Made by a program: the position numbers and the translations under genes
Notes under the pieces: model-generated
The model's database searches: none
The model's input: the letters and a program-made list of their open reading frames with translations, nothing else
What the model was told of the DNA's origin: nothing
Origin: Mycobacterium spongiae
Lineage (GTDB): Bacteria; Actinomycetota; Actinomycetes; Mycobacteriales; Mycobacteriaceae
Assembly (NCBI RefSeq): GCF_018278905.1
Contig: NZ_CP046600.1
Coordinates: forward strand, 4,712,001-4,776,000
Direction of reading: 5' to 3'
Length of the DNA: 64,000 bases
Part shown: one piece after another, positions 32,172 to 44,400 of the stretch
How positions within the stretch are numbered: position 1 is the stretch's first letter
How the letters are laid out: each line of letters starts with the position of its first letter

Positions 32172-32277
32172 AGGGATCGTCGCTCCTGCATCGGGGCCGC
32201 GGGTTTGGACGCGGCAAATGATGTCGGTCAGCGGGCACCGGCCTGGCGAATAGCCGCCATGGCCTGGCGCTGACCAG

Positions 32278-32670
32278 TCAGCGACGTGCGAGGCAGAACC
32301 GGGTCAACAGATCTTGACCCGAGCGAGCGATGTCTAACCCCGCCGGCGGACCGCGCACGGTCGCCACCACCGGGTGGATGGGCGTGGCTGCGCCTTCGGC
32401 GGTCGCTGCCACGATGTCTACAGCGAAGCCCGGAGCGGCCGAACGCGGCAACACTGCCGGCGCGAAATGCTCCGCGCACTGTGGCGTTGAGTTGTTGCGC
32501 ACGTGCGGGTGGTCGATGTTGACCACGAATTCCCGACCCACCGATGTGGCGAGCGGGTGGTTCGGATGAGCCCGGTACCGCTGGGGCTGGGGAAGCCAGC
32601 ATTGCGCGGCTAGGGCCGCCCCCACCAGCGCAAACGCGACGACGACGACCGCGGATTCCATCCACGTCAT
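32278..32670 (-). CDS. lpqS: LpqS-like copper-responsive lipoprotein/exported protein
   Basis: 130 residues from ATG 32670 ([18 protein letters not shown]), the same length as M. tuberculosis LpqS. GTG 32685 is an alternative. A signal-type hydrophobic segment spans residues 5-22. The characteristic [16 protein letters not shown], Cys-containing middle ([16 protein letters not shown]) and C-terminal [13 protein letters not shown] match LpqS. The expected lipobox reads LAAQC, with Gln at -1, which is a poor lipoprotein signal. It heads the operon with the cysteine-synthase-like and MFS genes and is divergent from mmcO across a RicR-type operator. The role in copper resistance is known only from regulation in M. 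tuberculosis. Confidence 0.85.
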   Translation of the reverse strand: MTWMESAVVVVAFALVGAALAAQCWLPQPQRYRAHPNHPLATSVGREFVVNIDHPHVRNNSTPQCAEHFAPAVLPRSAAPGFAVDIVAATAEGAATPIHPVVATVRGPPAGLDIARSGQDLLTRFCLARR

Positions 32671-32697
32671 GCGCCGGGTATTCACGTCGCTCACTAT

Positions 32698-32714
32698 ATA
32701 CCCCATACGGGTAT
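32698..32714. promoter_or_regulatory. RicR-type copper operator between lpqS and mmcO
   Basis: ATACCC-CATAC-GGGTAT is a perfect inverted repeat with a 5-nt spacer. It lies 28 bp upstream of the lpqS start and 119 bp upstream of mmcO. M. tuberculosis RicR, a CsoR-family copper sensor, binds a TATACCC...GGGTATA-type palindrome in front of the same two genes. Copper would release the repressor and induce both divergent units. Confidence 0.85.
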
Positions 32715-32832
32715 GGTGTAAACCGGTAGGTCGGTCCGATGCCGTGTTGCGCGCCGGCCGATGTCCGAGCAGGGTACAAGGCATCCGCGGGTTGAGTAGA
32801 GCGTGAATCAGACACCGAAGGAGCGGTCATCA

Positions 32833-34341
32833 ATGCCAACACCGCTCGCCCCCGCCAATCCCCTGGATGGGATCCGGCTCAGCAGGCGTGGCTTCATCGC
32901 GGCCGGTATCGCCGGCGGGTTTGCCCTGGCCGCGTGCGGCTCGAGAACGCCGCCGCCCGGTATCGCCGCGGGTACCGCCGCAGACGCGATGACTGCGGCG
33001 ATCGATGCGGCCGAGGCCGCCCGGCCGCACAGTGGGCGCACGGTGACCGCCACGTTGACCCCCCACCCCGAGACGATCGACCTGGGTGGGCCGGTCGTCA
33101 CCACGCTGGCCTACGGCGATGGGATCCCGGCAGCGCCGATCAGGGCCAATGTCGGCGATGAACTGGCCGTCTCGGTGACAAACCGGCTCGACACTCCCAC
33201 GTCGGCGCACTGGCATGGAATCAGGCTGCGCAACGATATGGACGGCGTCGAGCCCGCGACCCCGAACATCGACCCCGGCCATGAGTTCACCTACCGGTTC
33301 TCCGTGCCGGATCCGGGCACCTACTGGGTTCATCCGCACGTTCGCGTCGAGGAGGACTACGGCCTCTATCTGCCGCTCATCATCGATGATCCAACCGAGC
33401 CAGGCCGCTACGACGCCGAATGGATCGTCGTCCTCGACGATTGGACCGATGGCGTCGGGAAGTCCCCACCACAGCTCTTCGACGAGCTGACCAACCCGAA
33501 CAAGCCCACCATGCCCGAGGTCGGCAACAGTGACCTGCTCGGGGGCGACGCTGGCGACATCGCCTACCCCTACTACCTGATCAATGGCCGAATTCCAACG
33601 GCCCCAAAGTCCTTTCAGGCCAAACCCGGCCAGCGAATCCGGATCCGCATCATCAACGCCGCAGCCGACACGGTGTTCCGCATCGCACTGACCGGGCATT
33701 CGATGACGGTCACCCACACTGATGGATACCCGGTGATCCCCACCGAGGTGGACGCCCTACTGATTGGCATGGCTGAACGCTACGACGTGATCGTGACCGC
33801 CGACAGCGGCATCTTCGCGCTGGTCGCCGCTGCCGAAGGCAAGAATGCGCTGGCGCGCGCGCTGCTGTCCACCGGCAGCGGCAGCCCACCCGACCCACAG
33901 TTTCGACCGTCCGAACTGACCAAGCGAGTGGGAACGGTCGAGATGTTCACCGCCACAACGACTGCCGACTTGGGTCCACCCGAACCCGGCCTCGACCTCC
34001 CGGTCGTCCTGGGAGGCACCATGGCCAAATACGACTGGACGATCAACGGGGAGCCCTATCGGACGACCAAGCCACTACACGTACAACCGGGCCAGCGACC
34101 GACGTTGACGTTCGACAACACCACCATGATGTACCACCCAATCCACCTACACGGACACACCTTTCAGCTGATCAAGGCCGACGGCAGTCCCGGTGCCCGC
34201 AAGGACACAGTGATCGTGCTGCCCAAACAGCAGCTGCGCGCCGTCCTCGTTGCCGACAATCCCGGCGTATGGGTGATGCACTGCCACAACGACTACCACC
34301 TCGTGGCCGGCATGGAGACCCGCGTGGAATACGACCTCTGA
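32833..34341 (+). CDS. mmcO: Multicopper oxidase MmcO
   Basis: 502 residues from ATG 32833, with AAGGAG at 32818-32823. It carries a Tat motif (LSRRGFIAAG), with a lipobox in FALAACGS, so it is an exported lipoprotein. Copper-site motifs run in order: SAHWHGIRL, YWVHPHV, YHPIHLHGHTF and MHCHNDYHLVAGM (type 1 Cys, His and axial Met). This is a laccase-like three-domain layout. The sequence closely matches M. tuberculosis Rv0846c, which oxidises Cu(I) in the periplasm and is needed for copper resistance. It is divergent from lpqS across the RicR-type palindrome. Confidence 0.95.
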   Translation: MPTPLAPANPLDGIRLSRRGFIAAGIAGGFALAACGSRTPPPGIAAGTAADAMTAAIDAAEAARPHSGRTVTATLTPHPETIDLGGPVVTTLAYGDGIPAAPIRANVGDELAVSVTNRLDTPTSAHWHGIRLRNDMDGVEPATPNIDPGHEFTYRFSVPDPGTYWVHPHVRVEEDYGLYLPLIIDDPTEPGRYDAEWIVVLDDWTDGVGKSPPQLFDELTNPNKPTMPEVGNSDLLGGDAGDIAYPYYLINGRIPTAPKSFQAKPGQRIRIRIINAAADTVFRIALTGHSMTVTHTDGYPVIPTEVDALLIGMAERYDVIVTADSGIFALVAAAEGKNALARALLSTGSGSPPDPQFRPSELTKRVGTVEMFTATTTADLGPPEPGLDLPVVLGGTMAKYDWTINGEPYRTTKPLHVQPGQRPTLTFDNTTMMYHPIHLHGHTFQLIKADGSPGARKDTVIVLPKQQLRAVLVADNPGVWVMHCHNDYHLVAGMETRVEYDL

Positions 34342-34475
34342 CGGGGGCGCGTCCGGGCAGCTTGTCGGGAGAATTCGGATCGCATCGACGGGCTTTGTGA
34401 CCCGCGGTATCGGGGACGGCGCTGCCGCGCGCGGTACCAGCGAGCCGCTAGACTCGTCGCCATGGTCGGCGCTCG

Positions 34476-35126
34476 ATGAGCAATCCGCAGCCCGAGAAAG
34501 TGCGCGTGGTGGTCGGTGATGATCACCCGCTCTTTCGGGAGGGTGTCGTGCGAGCGCTGTCGATGAGCGGTTCGGTGCACGTGGTCGGTGAGGCAGACGA
34601 CGGAGCCGCCGCATTAGACCTGATCAAAGCCCACCAGCCCGACGTCGCACTCCTGGACTACCGAATGCCGGGCATGGACGGTGCACAGGTAGCTGCGGCG
34701 GTGCGAAGCCACGAGTTGCCGACTCGGGTGCTGCTGATCTCGGCGCACGACGAATCGCCGATTGTCTACCAAGCACTTCAGCAGGGAGCCGCCGGATTCC
34801 TGCTGAAGGATTCGACGCGCACCGAGATCGTCAAAGCAGTACTCGATTGCGCCAACGGCCGCGACGTCGTCGCGCCCGCGCTGGTCGGTGGTCTTGCCGG
34901 TGAGATCCGGCAGCGCGCTGCCGCTATGGTTCCTGCGCTCAGCGCACGCGAGCGGGAAGTGCTCAATCGCATCGCTCGCGGTCAAAGTATCCCGGTGATC
35001 GCGGCCGAGCTGTATGTGGCGCCGTCGACGGTGAAGACACATGTGCAACGGCTCTACGAGAAACTCGACGTGAGTGATCGTGCGGCCGCGGTCGCCGAGG
35101 CGATGCGGCAGGGACTGCTCGACTAG
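34476..35126 (+). CDS. narL: Response regulator NarL
   Basis: 216 residues, identical in length and nearly identical in sequence to M. tuberculosis NarL as I recall it. The receiver domain spans residues 9-125: acidic pair GDDHPLFREG, phospho-accepting Asp in DVALLDYRMPGMDG, Lys in AGFLLKDSTR. The LuxR-type helix-turn-helix is at about 150-210 (LSAREREVLNRIARG, APSTVKTHVQRLYEKL). It is the DNA-binding partner of a sensor kinase. In M. tuberculosis narS is its immediate divergent neighbour; here narS is 17 kb away, beyond the giant PE_PGRS locus. Confidence 0.95.
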   Translation: MSNPQPEKVRVVVGDDHPLFREGVVRALSMSGSVHVVGEADDGAAALDLIKAHQPDVALLDYRMPGMDGAQVAAAVRSHELPTRVLLISAHDESPIVYQALQQGAAGFLLKDSTRTEIVKAVLDCANGRDVVAPALVGGLAGEIRQRAAAMVPALSAREREVLNRIARGQSIPVIAAELYVAPSTVKTHVQRLYEKLDVSDRAAAVAEAMRQGLLD

Positions 35127-35496
35127 AGCACGTCGACCACGCCCGCCAAGGCTGGACCGATAACCCCACGGGTACACGGTCATGATCAGCGGTGGATGGA
35201 TCGCGCCTCTTCTTGGCTCTGGACTGAAGAAACGCGATAAAGAGACGCACATCACACTGTGGCGGCCGGGGTAGACTCGCGTCCGGTTCTGGGGTCAGCG
35301 GCGTCCCTTGCAGCAGGTTTTCGGAGGGAACCTTAGGCAAGCGTACGGATCCGCATCGGGCGTTTTGTACACAAGGTAAATATTTTCGAAAACGCAAACT
35401 TTCCGCTGCGTTGACCATTAACATCCTTAAGTAACGATCGCGTCAATTTGGGGACGGCGGTCATTTTTGCTGTCTGCACACCACCAGGAGCCGTCA
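35127..35496. other. Upstream region of the giant PE_PGRS gene
   Basis: 370 bp with no gene. It turns AT-rich at about 35370-35440. TTGACC at 35411-35416, with TAACGA at 35432-35437 (15-bp spacing, short of ideal), is a possible promoter. AGGAG at 35486-35490 lies six bases before the GTG start of the PE_PGRS gene. Confidence 0.45.
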
Positions 35497-38400
35497 GTGT
35501 CGTTTGTTTCGGTAACCCCGGAGGCGATCGCAGCCGCCGTCGGCGAGCTGGCAAGCATCGGTTCGACGCTCGATGCTGCCAACTCCGCAGCGGCCGCCGC
35601 GACGACCGAGCTTGTGGCCGCGGGCGCCGACGAGGTGTCCGCGCGCATTGCGGCCTTGTTCGGCATATACGGCCAGGAGTATCAGGCGGTCAGTGCGCAG
35701 GTAGCGACGTATCACGAGCAGTTCATTGCGGCGTTGCAGGGTGGCGCCGGTGCGTATGGGTGGGCTGAGGCCACCAACGCCGACCAGGTGGTGCTCAACG
35801 CGATCAACGGGCCGTTTCAGACGTTGTTGGGGCGCCCGCTGATCGGCGATGGGGCTAATGCGACGACTCCGGGTGGGGCTGGCGGAGACGGCGGGTTGCT
35901 GTACGGCAGTGGCGGTAATGGTGCTGCCGGCGGGCCAGGGCAGGCCGGTGGGGCTGGTGGGTCTGCGGGGTTGTTGGGCAACGGCGGTAATGGCGGCGCT
36001 GGCGGGATCGGTGCTGCCAGCGGTGGGGCCGGCGGCAATGGCGGCTGGCTCTACGGTCGTGGCGGCAACGGTGGGGCCGGCGGGATCGGCGGTGGTACCG
36101 GCGGTAGCGGCGGGCACGCGTGGCTGTTGGGCCATGGCGGGGTAGGCGGCTCCGGTGGCACTGGCGGTGCCGGCGGAGGCACCGGCGGCGCCGGCGGACA
36201 CAGCGGGTTGCTGTACGGCAATGGTGGTGCTGGTGGGGCCGGCGACACCGGCCAGTCTGGCGGAACCGGCGGTTCATCGCGGCTGTGGGGCCGTGGCGGT
36301 GATGGCGGGGCCGGTGGTGACGGCGGTGGCTTCGCTGGCGGTGACGGCGGCCGCGGAGGCCTGCTATTCGGCGAGGGCGGAACCGGTGGTGTTGGCGGCG
36401 GTGACGGCGGCAACGCGGGATGGCTGTTCGGTCATGGCGGCGCTGGCGGAGCTGGCGGTGCCGGTGGTTTCGACGGCGGCGCCGGCGGCAATGGTGGGTG
36501 GTTGTTCGGCAGCGGTGGTGCCGGCGGGGCCGGCGGCACGGGCGGCGGCGCCGGTGGTATCGGAGGCAGCGGTGGCCTGCTGTTCGGTGATGGCGGCGCC
36601 GGCGGTAGCGGCGGCAGCGGCGGCGGGGCCGGTGGTTCCGGCGGAAGCAGCGGCCTCGTGATTGGCGCCGGTGGGGCCGGCGGCGTCGGCGGCACCGGTG
36701 GCGGTACGGGCGGCAATGGTGGTCAAGCCGCGCAGTTGTTCGGATTTGGCGGCGCCGGCGGCGCTGGCGGCATCGGCGATCCTGGCAACGCCGGGGGCGA
36801 TGGCGGCGCCGGGGGCAACCCAGGGTGGCTGTTCGGCACCGGCGGCGCCGGCGGTGCCGGAGGCGCGGGTGGCACTGCGACCAGCATCGGTACCGCTGGC
36901 GGTGATGGCGGCGCTGGCGGCGCAGGCGCGCGTGGCGGGCTATTCATGCGCGGCGGTGATGGCGGGGCCGGCGGGGCCGGCGGCGCGGGTAAGGCGGGCA
37001 GCGACGGCATCGGGGACGGCGGCTCCGGTGGTGACGGCGGCGCAGGCGGCAGCGGCGGCGATGGCGGGGCCGGGGGTCGCGCCGCGTTGTTGTTCGGCCC
37101 GGGCGGCGCAGGCGGAGCCGGCGGTATCGGCGGCACCGGCGGGGCCGGGGGCTTGGGCGCCGACAGCCTCACCGGAATCGGCGGCGACGGTGGTGCAGGC
37201 GGCACTGGCGGCGATGCCGGGCAAGCCGGCACCGCGGGCGCCCGCCACCTCTTCAGCCAGGCCGGCTCTGCGGGAACCGCCGGTATTGGCGGTGACGGCG
37301 GCGACGGCGGGCATGGTGGTGGTGGCGCCGATGGCGCTGACGCTGTGGCCTCCGGCGCTACGGGTGATGCTGGCTTTGCCGGTGGTGCCGGCGGTGTCGG
37401 CGGAGATGGTGGCGGCTCCGGTGCCTTCCAGGGTGTCGGCGGTGCGGGTGGCGACGGCGGCACCGGCGGGATCGGTGGTGCTGGGGGTGCCGGCACCGAT
37501 AACAGCGCCAACGACGGCGTCGCGGGCGGGGCCGGCGGTAAAGGCGGCGTCGGCGGCACCGGCGGCGACGCCGGCCTCGGCGGCACCGGCTCGGTCGCCG
37601 GCACCGACGGCAGCGCGGGTGATGGTGGCACCGGCGGTATCGGTGGCACCGGCGGTGCCGGTGGTGCGGGCACCGTGGGTGCTGCCGATGGCGGCGACGG
37701 CGGCCAGGGCGCGGCCGGCGGTGCCGGCGGCACCGGCGGCGCCGGCGGGGCGACCGGCCTCGGTGCCGGCGGCACCCAGGGTGTCGGTGGCGCGGGCGGC
37801 GACGGCGGCACCGGCGGCCAAGGCGGTGCTGGGGGTGCCGGCACCGATAACAGCGCCAACGACGGCGTCGCGGGCGGGGCCGGCGGTAAAGGCGGCGTCG
37901 GCGGCACCGGCGGCGACGCCGGCCTCGGCGGCACCGGCTCGGCGGCGGGTGTTGATGGGTCGGCGGGTGATGGTGGCACCGGCGGTATCGGTGGCACCGG
38001 CGGTGCCGGTGGTGCGGGCACCGTGGGTGCTGCCGATGGCGGCGACGGCGGCCAGGGCGCGGCCGGCGGTGCCGGCGGCACCGGCGGCGCCGGCGGGGCG
38101 ACCGGCCTCGGTGCCGGCGGCACCCAGGGTGTCGGCGGCGCGGGCGGCGACGGCGGCACCGGCGGCCAAGGCGGTGCTGGGGGTGCCGGCACCGATAACA
38201 GCGCCAACGACGGCGTCGCGGGCGGGGCCGGCGGTAAAGGCGGCGTCGGCGGCACCGGCGGCGACGCCGGCCTCGGCGGCACCGGCTCGGTCGCCGGCAC
38301 CGACGGCAGCGCGGGTGATGGTGGCACCGGCGGTATCGGTGGCACCGGCGGTGCCGGTGGTGCGGGCACCGTGGGTGCTGCCGATGGCGGCGACGGCGGC

Positions 38401-41400
38401 CAGGGCGCGGCCGGCGGTGCCGGCGGCACCGGCGGCGCCGGCGGGGCGACCGGCCTCGGTGCCGGCGGCACCCAGGGTGCCGGTGGCGCGGGCGGCGACG
38501 GCGGCACCGGCGGCCAAGGCGGTGCTGGGGGTGCCGGCACCGATAACAGCGCCAACGACGGCGTCGCGGGCGGGGCCGGCGGGAAAGGCGGCGTCGGCGG
38601 CACCGGCGGCGACGCCGGCCTCGGCGGCACCGGCTCGGTCGCCGGCACCGACGGCAGCGCGGGTGATGGTGGCACCGGCGGTATCGGCGGCACCGGCGGT
38701 GCCGGTGGTGCGGGCACCGTGGGTGCTGCCGATGGCGGCGACGGCGGCCAGGGCGCGGCCGGCGGTGCCGGCGGCACCGGCGGCGCCGGCGGGGCGACCG
38801 GCCTCGGTGCCGGCGGCACCCAGGGTGTCGGCGGCGCGGGCGGCGACGGCGGCACCGGCGGCCAAGGCGGTGCTGGGGGTGCCGGCACCGATAACAGCGC
38901 CAACGACGGCGTCGCGGGCGGGGCCGGCGGTAAAGGCGGCGTCGGCGGCACCGGCGGCGACGCCGGCCTCGGCGGCACCGGCTCGGCGGCGGGTGTTGAT
39001 GGGTCGGCGGGTGATGGTGGCACCGGCGGTATCGGTGGCACCGGCGGTGCCGGTGGTGCGGGCACCGTGGGTGCTGCCGATGGCGGCGACGGCGGCCAGG
39101 GCGCGGCCGGCGGTGCCGGCGGCACCGGCGGCGCCGGCGGGGCGACCGGCCTCGGTGCCGGCGGCACCCAGGGTGTCGGTGGCGCGGGCGGCGACGGCGG
39201 CACCGGCGGCCAAGGCGGTGCTGGGGGTGCCGGCACCGATAACAGCGCCAACGACGGCGTCGCGGGCGGGGCCGGCGGTAAAGGCGGCGTCGGCGGCACC
39301 GGCGGCGACGCCGGCCTCGGCGGCACCGGCTCGGTCGCCGGCACCGACGGCAGCGCGGGTGATGGTGGCACCGGCGGTATCGGCGGCACCGGCGGTGCCG
39401 GTGGTGCGGGCACCGTGGGTGCTGCCGATGGCGGCGACGGCGGCCAGGGCGCGGCCGGCGGTGCCGGCGGCACCGGCGGCGCCGGCGGGGCGACCGGCCT
39501 CGGTGCCGGCGGCACCCAGGGCGTCGGCGGCGCGGGCGGCGACGGCGGCACCGGCGGCCAAGGCGGTGCTGGGGGTGCCGGCACCGATAACAGCGCCAAC
39601 GACGGCGTCGCGGGCGGGGCCGGCGGGAAAGGCGGCGTCGGCGGCACCGGCGGCGACGCCGGCCTCGGCGGCACCGGCTCGGTCGCCGGCACCGACGGCA
39701 GCGCGGGTGATGGTGGCACCGGCGGTATCGGTGGCACCGGCGGTGCCGGTGGTGCGGGCACCGTGGGTGCTGCCGATGGCGGCGACGGCGGCCAGGGCGC
39801 GGCCGGCGGTGCCGGCGGCACCGGCGGCGCCGGCGGGGCGACCGGCCTCGGTGCCGGCGGCACCCAGGGTGTCGGTGGCGCGGGCGGCGACGGCGGCACC
39901 GGCGGCCAAGGCGGTGCTGGGGGTGCCGGCACCGATAACAGCGCCAACGACGGCGTCGCGGGCGGGGCCGGCGGTAAAGGCGGCGTCGGCGGCACCGGCG
40001 GCGACGCCGGCCTCGGCGGCACCGGCTCGGTCGCCGGCACCGACGGCAGCGCGGGTGATGGTGGCACCGGCGGTATCGGTGGCACCGGCGGTGCCGGTGG
40101 TGCGGGCACCGTGGGTGCTGCCGATGGCGGCGACGGCGGCCAGGGCGCGGCCGGCGGTGCGGGCGGGGCCGGCGGCGCCGGCGGGGCGACCGGCCTCGGT
40201 GCCGGCGGCACCCAGGGTGTCGGCGGCGCGGGCGGCGACGGCGGCACCGGCGGCCAAGGCGGTGCTGGGGGTGCCGGCACCGATAACAGCGCCAACGACG
40301 GCGTCGCGGGCGGGGCCGGCGGGAAAGGCGGCGTCGGCGGCACCGGCGGCGACGCCGGCCTCGGCGGCACCGGCTCGGCGGCGGGTGTTGATGGGTCGGC
40401 GGGTGATGGTGGCACCGGCGGTATCGGTGGCACCGGCGGTGCCGGTGGTGCGGGCACCGTGGGTGCTGCCGATGGCGGCGACGGCGGCCAGGGCGCGGCC
40501 GGCGGTGCGGGCGGGCCGGCGGCGCCGGCGGGGCGACCGGCCTCGGTGCCGGCGGCACCCAGGGTGTCGGTGGCGCGGGCGGCGACGGCGGCACCGGCGG
40601 CCAAGGCGGTGCTGGGGGTGCCGGCACCGATAACAGCGCCAACGACGGCGTCGCGGGCGGGGCCGGCGGGAAAGGCGGCGTCGGCGGCACCGGCGGCGAC
40701 GCCGGCCTCGGCGGCACCGGCTCGGTCGCCGGCACCGACGGCAGCGCGGGTGATGGTGGCACCGGCGGTATCGGCGGCACCGGTGGTGCCGGTGGTGCGG
40801 GCACCGTGGGTGCTGCCGATGGCGGCGACGGCGGCCAGGGCGCGGCCGGCGGTGCCGGCGGCACCGGCGGCGCCGGCGGGGCGACCGGCCTCGGTGCCGG
40901 CGGCACCCAGGGCGTCGGCGGCGCGGGCGGCGACGGCGGCACCGGCGGCCAAGGCGGTGCTGGGGGTGCCGGCACCGATAACAGCGCCAACGACGGCGTC
41001 GCGGGCGGGGCCGGCGGTAAAGGCGGCGTCGGCGGCACCGGCGGCGACGCCGGCCTCGGCGGCACCGGCTCAGCGGCGGGGTTGATGGGTCGGCGGGTGA
41101 TGGCGGCACCGGCGGTATCGGCGGCACCGGCGGTGCCGGTGGTGCGGGCACCGTGGGTGCTGCCGATGGCGGCGACGGCGGCCAGGGCGCGGCCGGCGGT
41201 GCCGGCGGCACCGGCGGCGCCGGCGGGGCGACCGGCCTCGGTGCCGGCGGCACCCAGGGCGCCGGCGGCGCGGGCGGCGACGGCGGCACCGGCGGCCAAG
41301 GCGGTGCTGGGGGTGCCGGCACCGATAACAGCGCCAACGACGGCGTCGCGGGCGGGGCCGGCGGGAAAGGCGGCGTCGGCGGCACCGGCGGCGACGCCGG

Positions 41401-44400
41401 CCTCGGCGGCACCGGCTCAGCGGCGGGTGTTGATGGGTCGGCGGGTGATGGCGGCACCGGCGGCCAGGGCGGCACCGGCGGTGCCGGTGGTGCGGGCACC
41501 GTGGGTGCTGCCGATGGCGGCGACGGCGGCCAGGGCGCGGCCGGCGGTGCCGGCGGCACCGGCGGCGCCGGCGGGGCGACCGGCCTCGGTGCCGGCGGCA
41601 CCCAGGGCGCCGGCGGCGCGGGCGGCGACGGCGGCACCGGCGGCCAAGGCGGTGCTGGGGGTGCCGGCACCGATAACAGCGCCAACGACGGCGTCGCGGG
41701 CGGGGCCGGCGGGAAAGGCGGCGTCGGCGGCACCGGCGGCGACGCCGGCCTCGGCGGCACCGGCTCGGCGGCGGGTGTTGATGGGTCGGCGGGTGATGGC
41801 GGCACCGGCGGTATCGGCGGCACCGGCGGTGCCGGTGGTGCGGGCACCGTGGGTGCTGCCGATGGCGGCGACGGCGGCCAGGGCGCGGCCGGCGGTGCGG
41901 CGGGCCGGCGGCGCCGGCGGGGCGACCGGCCTCGGTGCCGGCGGCACCCAGGGTGCCGGCGGCGCGGGCGGCGACGGCGGCACCGGCGGCCAAGGCGGTG
42001 CTGGGGGTGCCGGCACCGATAACAGCGCCAACGACGGCGTCGCGGGCGGGGCCGGCGGTAAAGGCGGCGTCGGCGGCACCGGCGGCGACGCCGGCCTCGG
42101 CGGCACCGGCTCGGCGGCGGGTGTTGATGGGTCGGCGGGTGATGGCGGCACCGGCGGTATCGGTGGCACCGGCGGTGCCGGTGGTGCGGGCACCGTGGGT
42201 GCTGCCGATGGCGGCGACGGCGGCCAGGGCGCGGCCGGCGGTGCCGGCGGCACCGGCGGCGCCGGCGGGGCGACCGGCCTCGGTGCCGGCGGCACCCAGG
42301 GCGTCGGCGGCGCGGGCGGCGACGGCGGCACCGGCGGCCAAGGCGGTGCTGGGGGTGCCGGCACCGATAACAGCGCCAACGACGGCGTCGCGGGCGGGGC
42401 CGGCGGGAAAGGCGGCGTCGGCGGCACCGGCGGCGACGCCGGCCTCGGCGGCACCGGCTCGGCGGCGGGTGTTGATGGGTCGGCGGGTGATGGTGGCACC
42501 GGCGGTATCGGTGGCACCGGCGGTGCCGGTGGTGCGGGCACCGTGGGTGCTGCCGATGGCGGCGACGGCGGCCAGGGCGCGGCCGGCGGTGCGGGCGGGC
42601 CGGCGGCGCCGGCGGGGCGACCGGCCTCGGTGCCGGCGGCACCCAGGGTGTCGGCGGCGCGGGCGGCGACGGCGGCACCGGCGGCCAAGGCGGTGCTGGG
42701 GGTGCCGGCACCGATAACAGCGCCAACGACGGCGTCGCGGGCGGGGCCGGCGGTAAAGGCGGCGTCGGCGGCACCGGCGGCGACGCCGGCCTCGGCGGCA
42801 CCGGCTCGGCGGCGGGTGTTGATGGGTCGGCGGGTGATGGCGGCACCGGCGGTATCGGTGGCACCGGCGGTGCCGGTGGTGCGGGCACCGTGGGTGCTGC
42901 CGATGGCGGCGACGGCGGCCAGGGCGCGGCCGGCGGTGCCGGCGGCACCGGCGGCGCCGGCGGGGCGACCGGCCTCGGTGCCGGCGGCACCCAGGGCGCC
43001 GGTGGCGCGGGCGGCGACGGCGGCACCGGCGGCCAAGGCGGTGCTGGGGGTGCCGGCACCGATAACAGCGCCAACGACGGCGTCGCGGGCGGGGCCGGCG
43101 GTAAAGGCGGCGTCGGCGGCACCGGCGGCGACGCCGGCCTCGGCGGCACCGGCTCGGTCGCCGGCACCGACGGCAGCGCGGGTGATGGTGGCACCGGCGG
43201 TATCGGTGGCACCGGCGGTGCCGGTGGTGCGGGCACCGTGGGTGCTGCCGATGGCGGCGACGGCGGCCAGGGCGCGGCCGGCGGTGCCGGCGGCACCGGC
43301 GGCGCCGGCGGGGCGACCGGCCTCGGTGCCGGCGGCACCCAGGGTGTCGGTGGCGCGGGCGGCGACGGCGGCACCGGCGGCCAAGGCGGTGCTGGGGTGC
43401 CGGCACCGATAACAGCGCCAACGACGGCGTCGCGGGCGGGGCCGGCGGGAAAGGCGGCGTCGGCGGCACCGGCGGCGACGCCGGCCTCGGCGGCACCGGC
43501 TCGGTCGCCGGCACCGACGGCAGCGCGGGTGATGGTGGCACCGGCGGTATCGGCGGCACCGGCGGTGCCGGTGGTGCGGGCACCGTGGGTGCTGCCGATG
43601 GCGGCGACGGCGGCCAGGGCGCGGCCGGCGGTGCGGCGGGCCGGCGGCGCCGGCGGGGCGACCGGCCTCGGTGCCGGCGGCACCCAGGGTGTCGGTGGCG
43701 CGGGCGGCGACGGCGGCACCGGCGGCCAAGGCGGTGCTGGGGGTGCCGGCACCGATAACAGCGCCAACGACGGCGTCGCGGGCGGGGCCGGCGGGAAAGG
43801 CGGCGTCGGCGGCACCGGCGGCGACGCCGGCCTCGGCGGCACCGGCTCGGTCGCCGGCACCGACGGCAGCGCGGGTGATGGTGGCACCGGCGGTATCGGC
43901 GGCACCGGCGGTGCCGGTGGTGCGGGCACCGTGGGTGCTGCCGATGGCGGCGACGGCGGCCAGGGCGCGGCCGGCGGTGCGGCGGGCCGGCGGCGCCGGC
44001 GGGGCGACCGGCCTCGGTGCCGGCGGCACCCAGGGTGTCGGTGGCGCGGGCGGCGACGGCGGCACCGGCGGCCAAGGCGGTGCTGGGGGTGCCGGCACCG
44101 ATAACAGCGCCAACGACGGCGTCGCGGGCGGGGCCGGCGGGAAAGGCGGCGTCGGCGGCACCGGCGGCGACGCCGGCCTCGGCGGCACCGGCTCGGTCGC
44201 CGGCACCGACGGCAGCGCGGGTGATGGTGGCACCGGCGGTATCGGTGGCACCGGCGGTGCCGGTGGTGCGGGCACCGTGGGTGCTGCCGATGGCGGCGAC
44301 GGCGGCCAGGGCGCGGCCGGCGGTGCGGGCGGGGCCGGCGGCGCCGGCGGGGCGACCGGCCTCGGTGCCGGCGGCACCCAGGGTGTCGGCGGCGCGGGCG

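Noticed and set aside
36662..40633. Plus-strand frame of 1,323 codons inside the PE_PGRS gene
   Set aside because: Out-of-frame reading of the repeat (Ala/Pro/Arg), starting within PGRS and lacking a PE domain.
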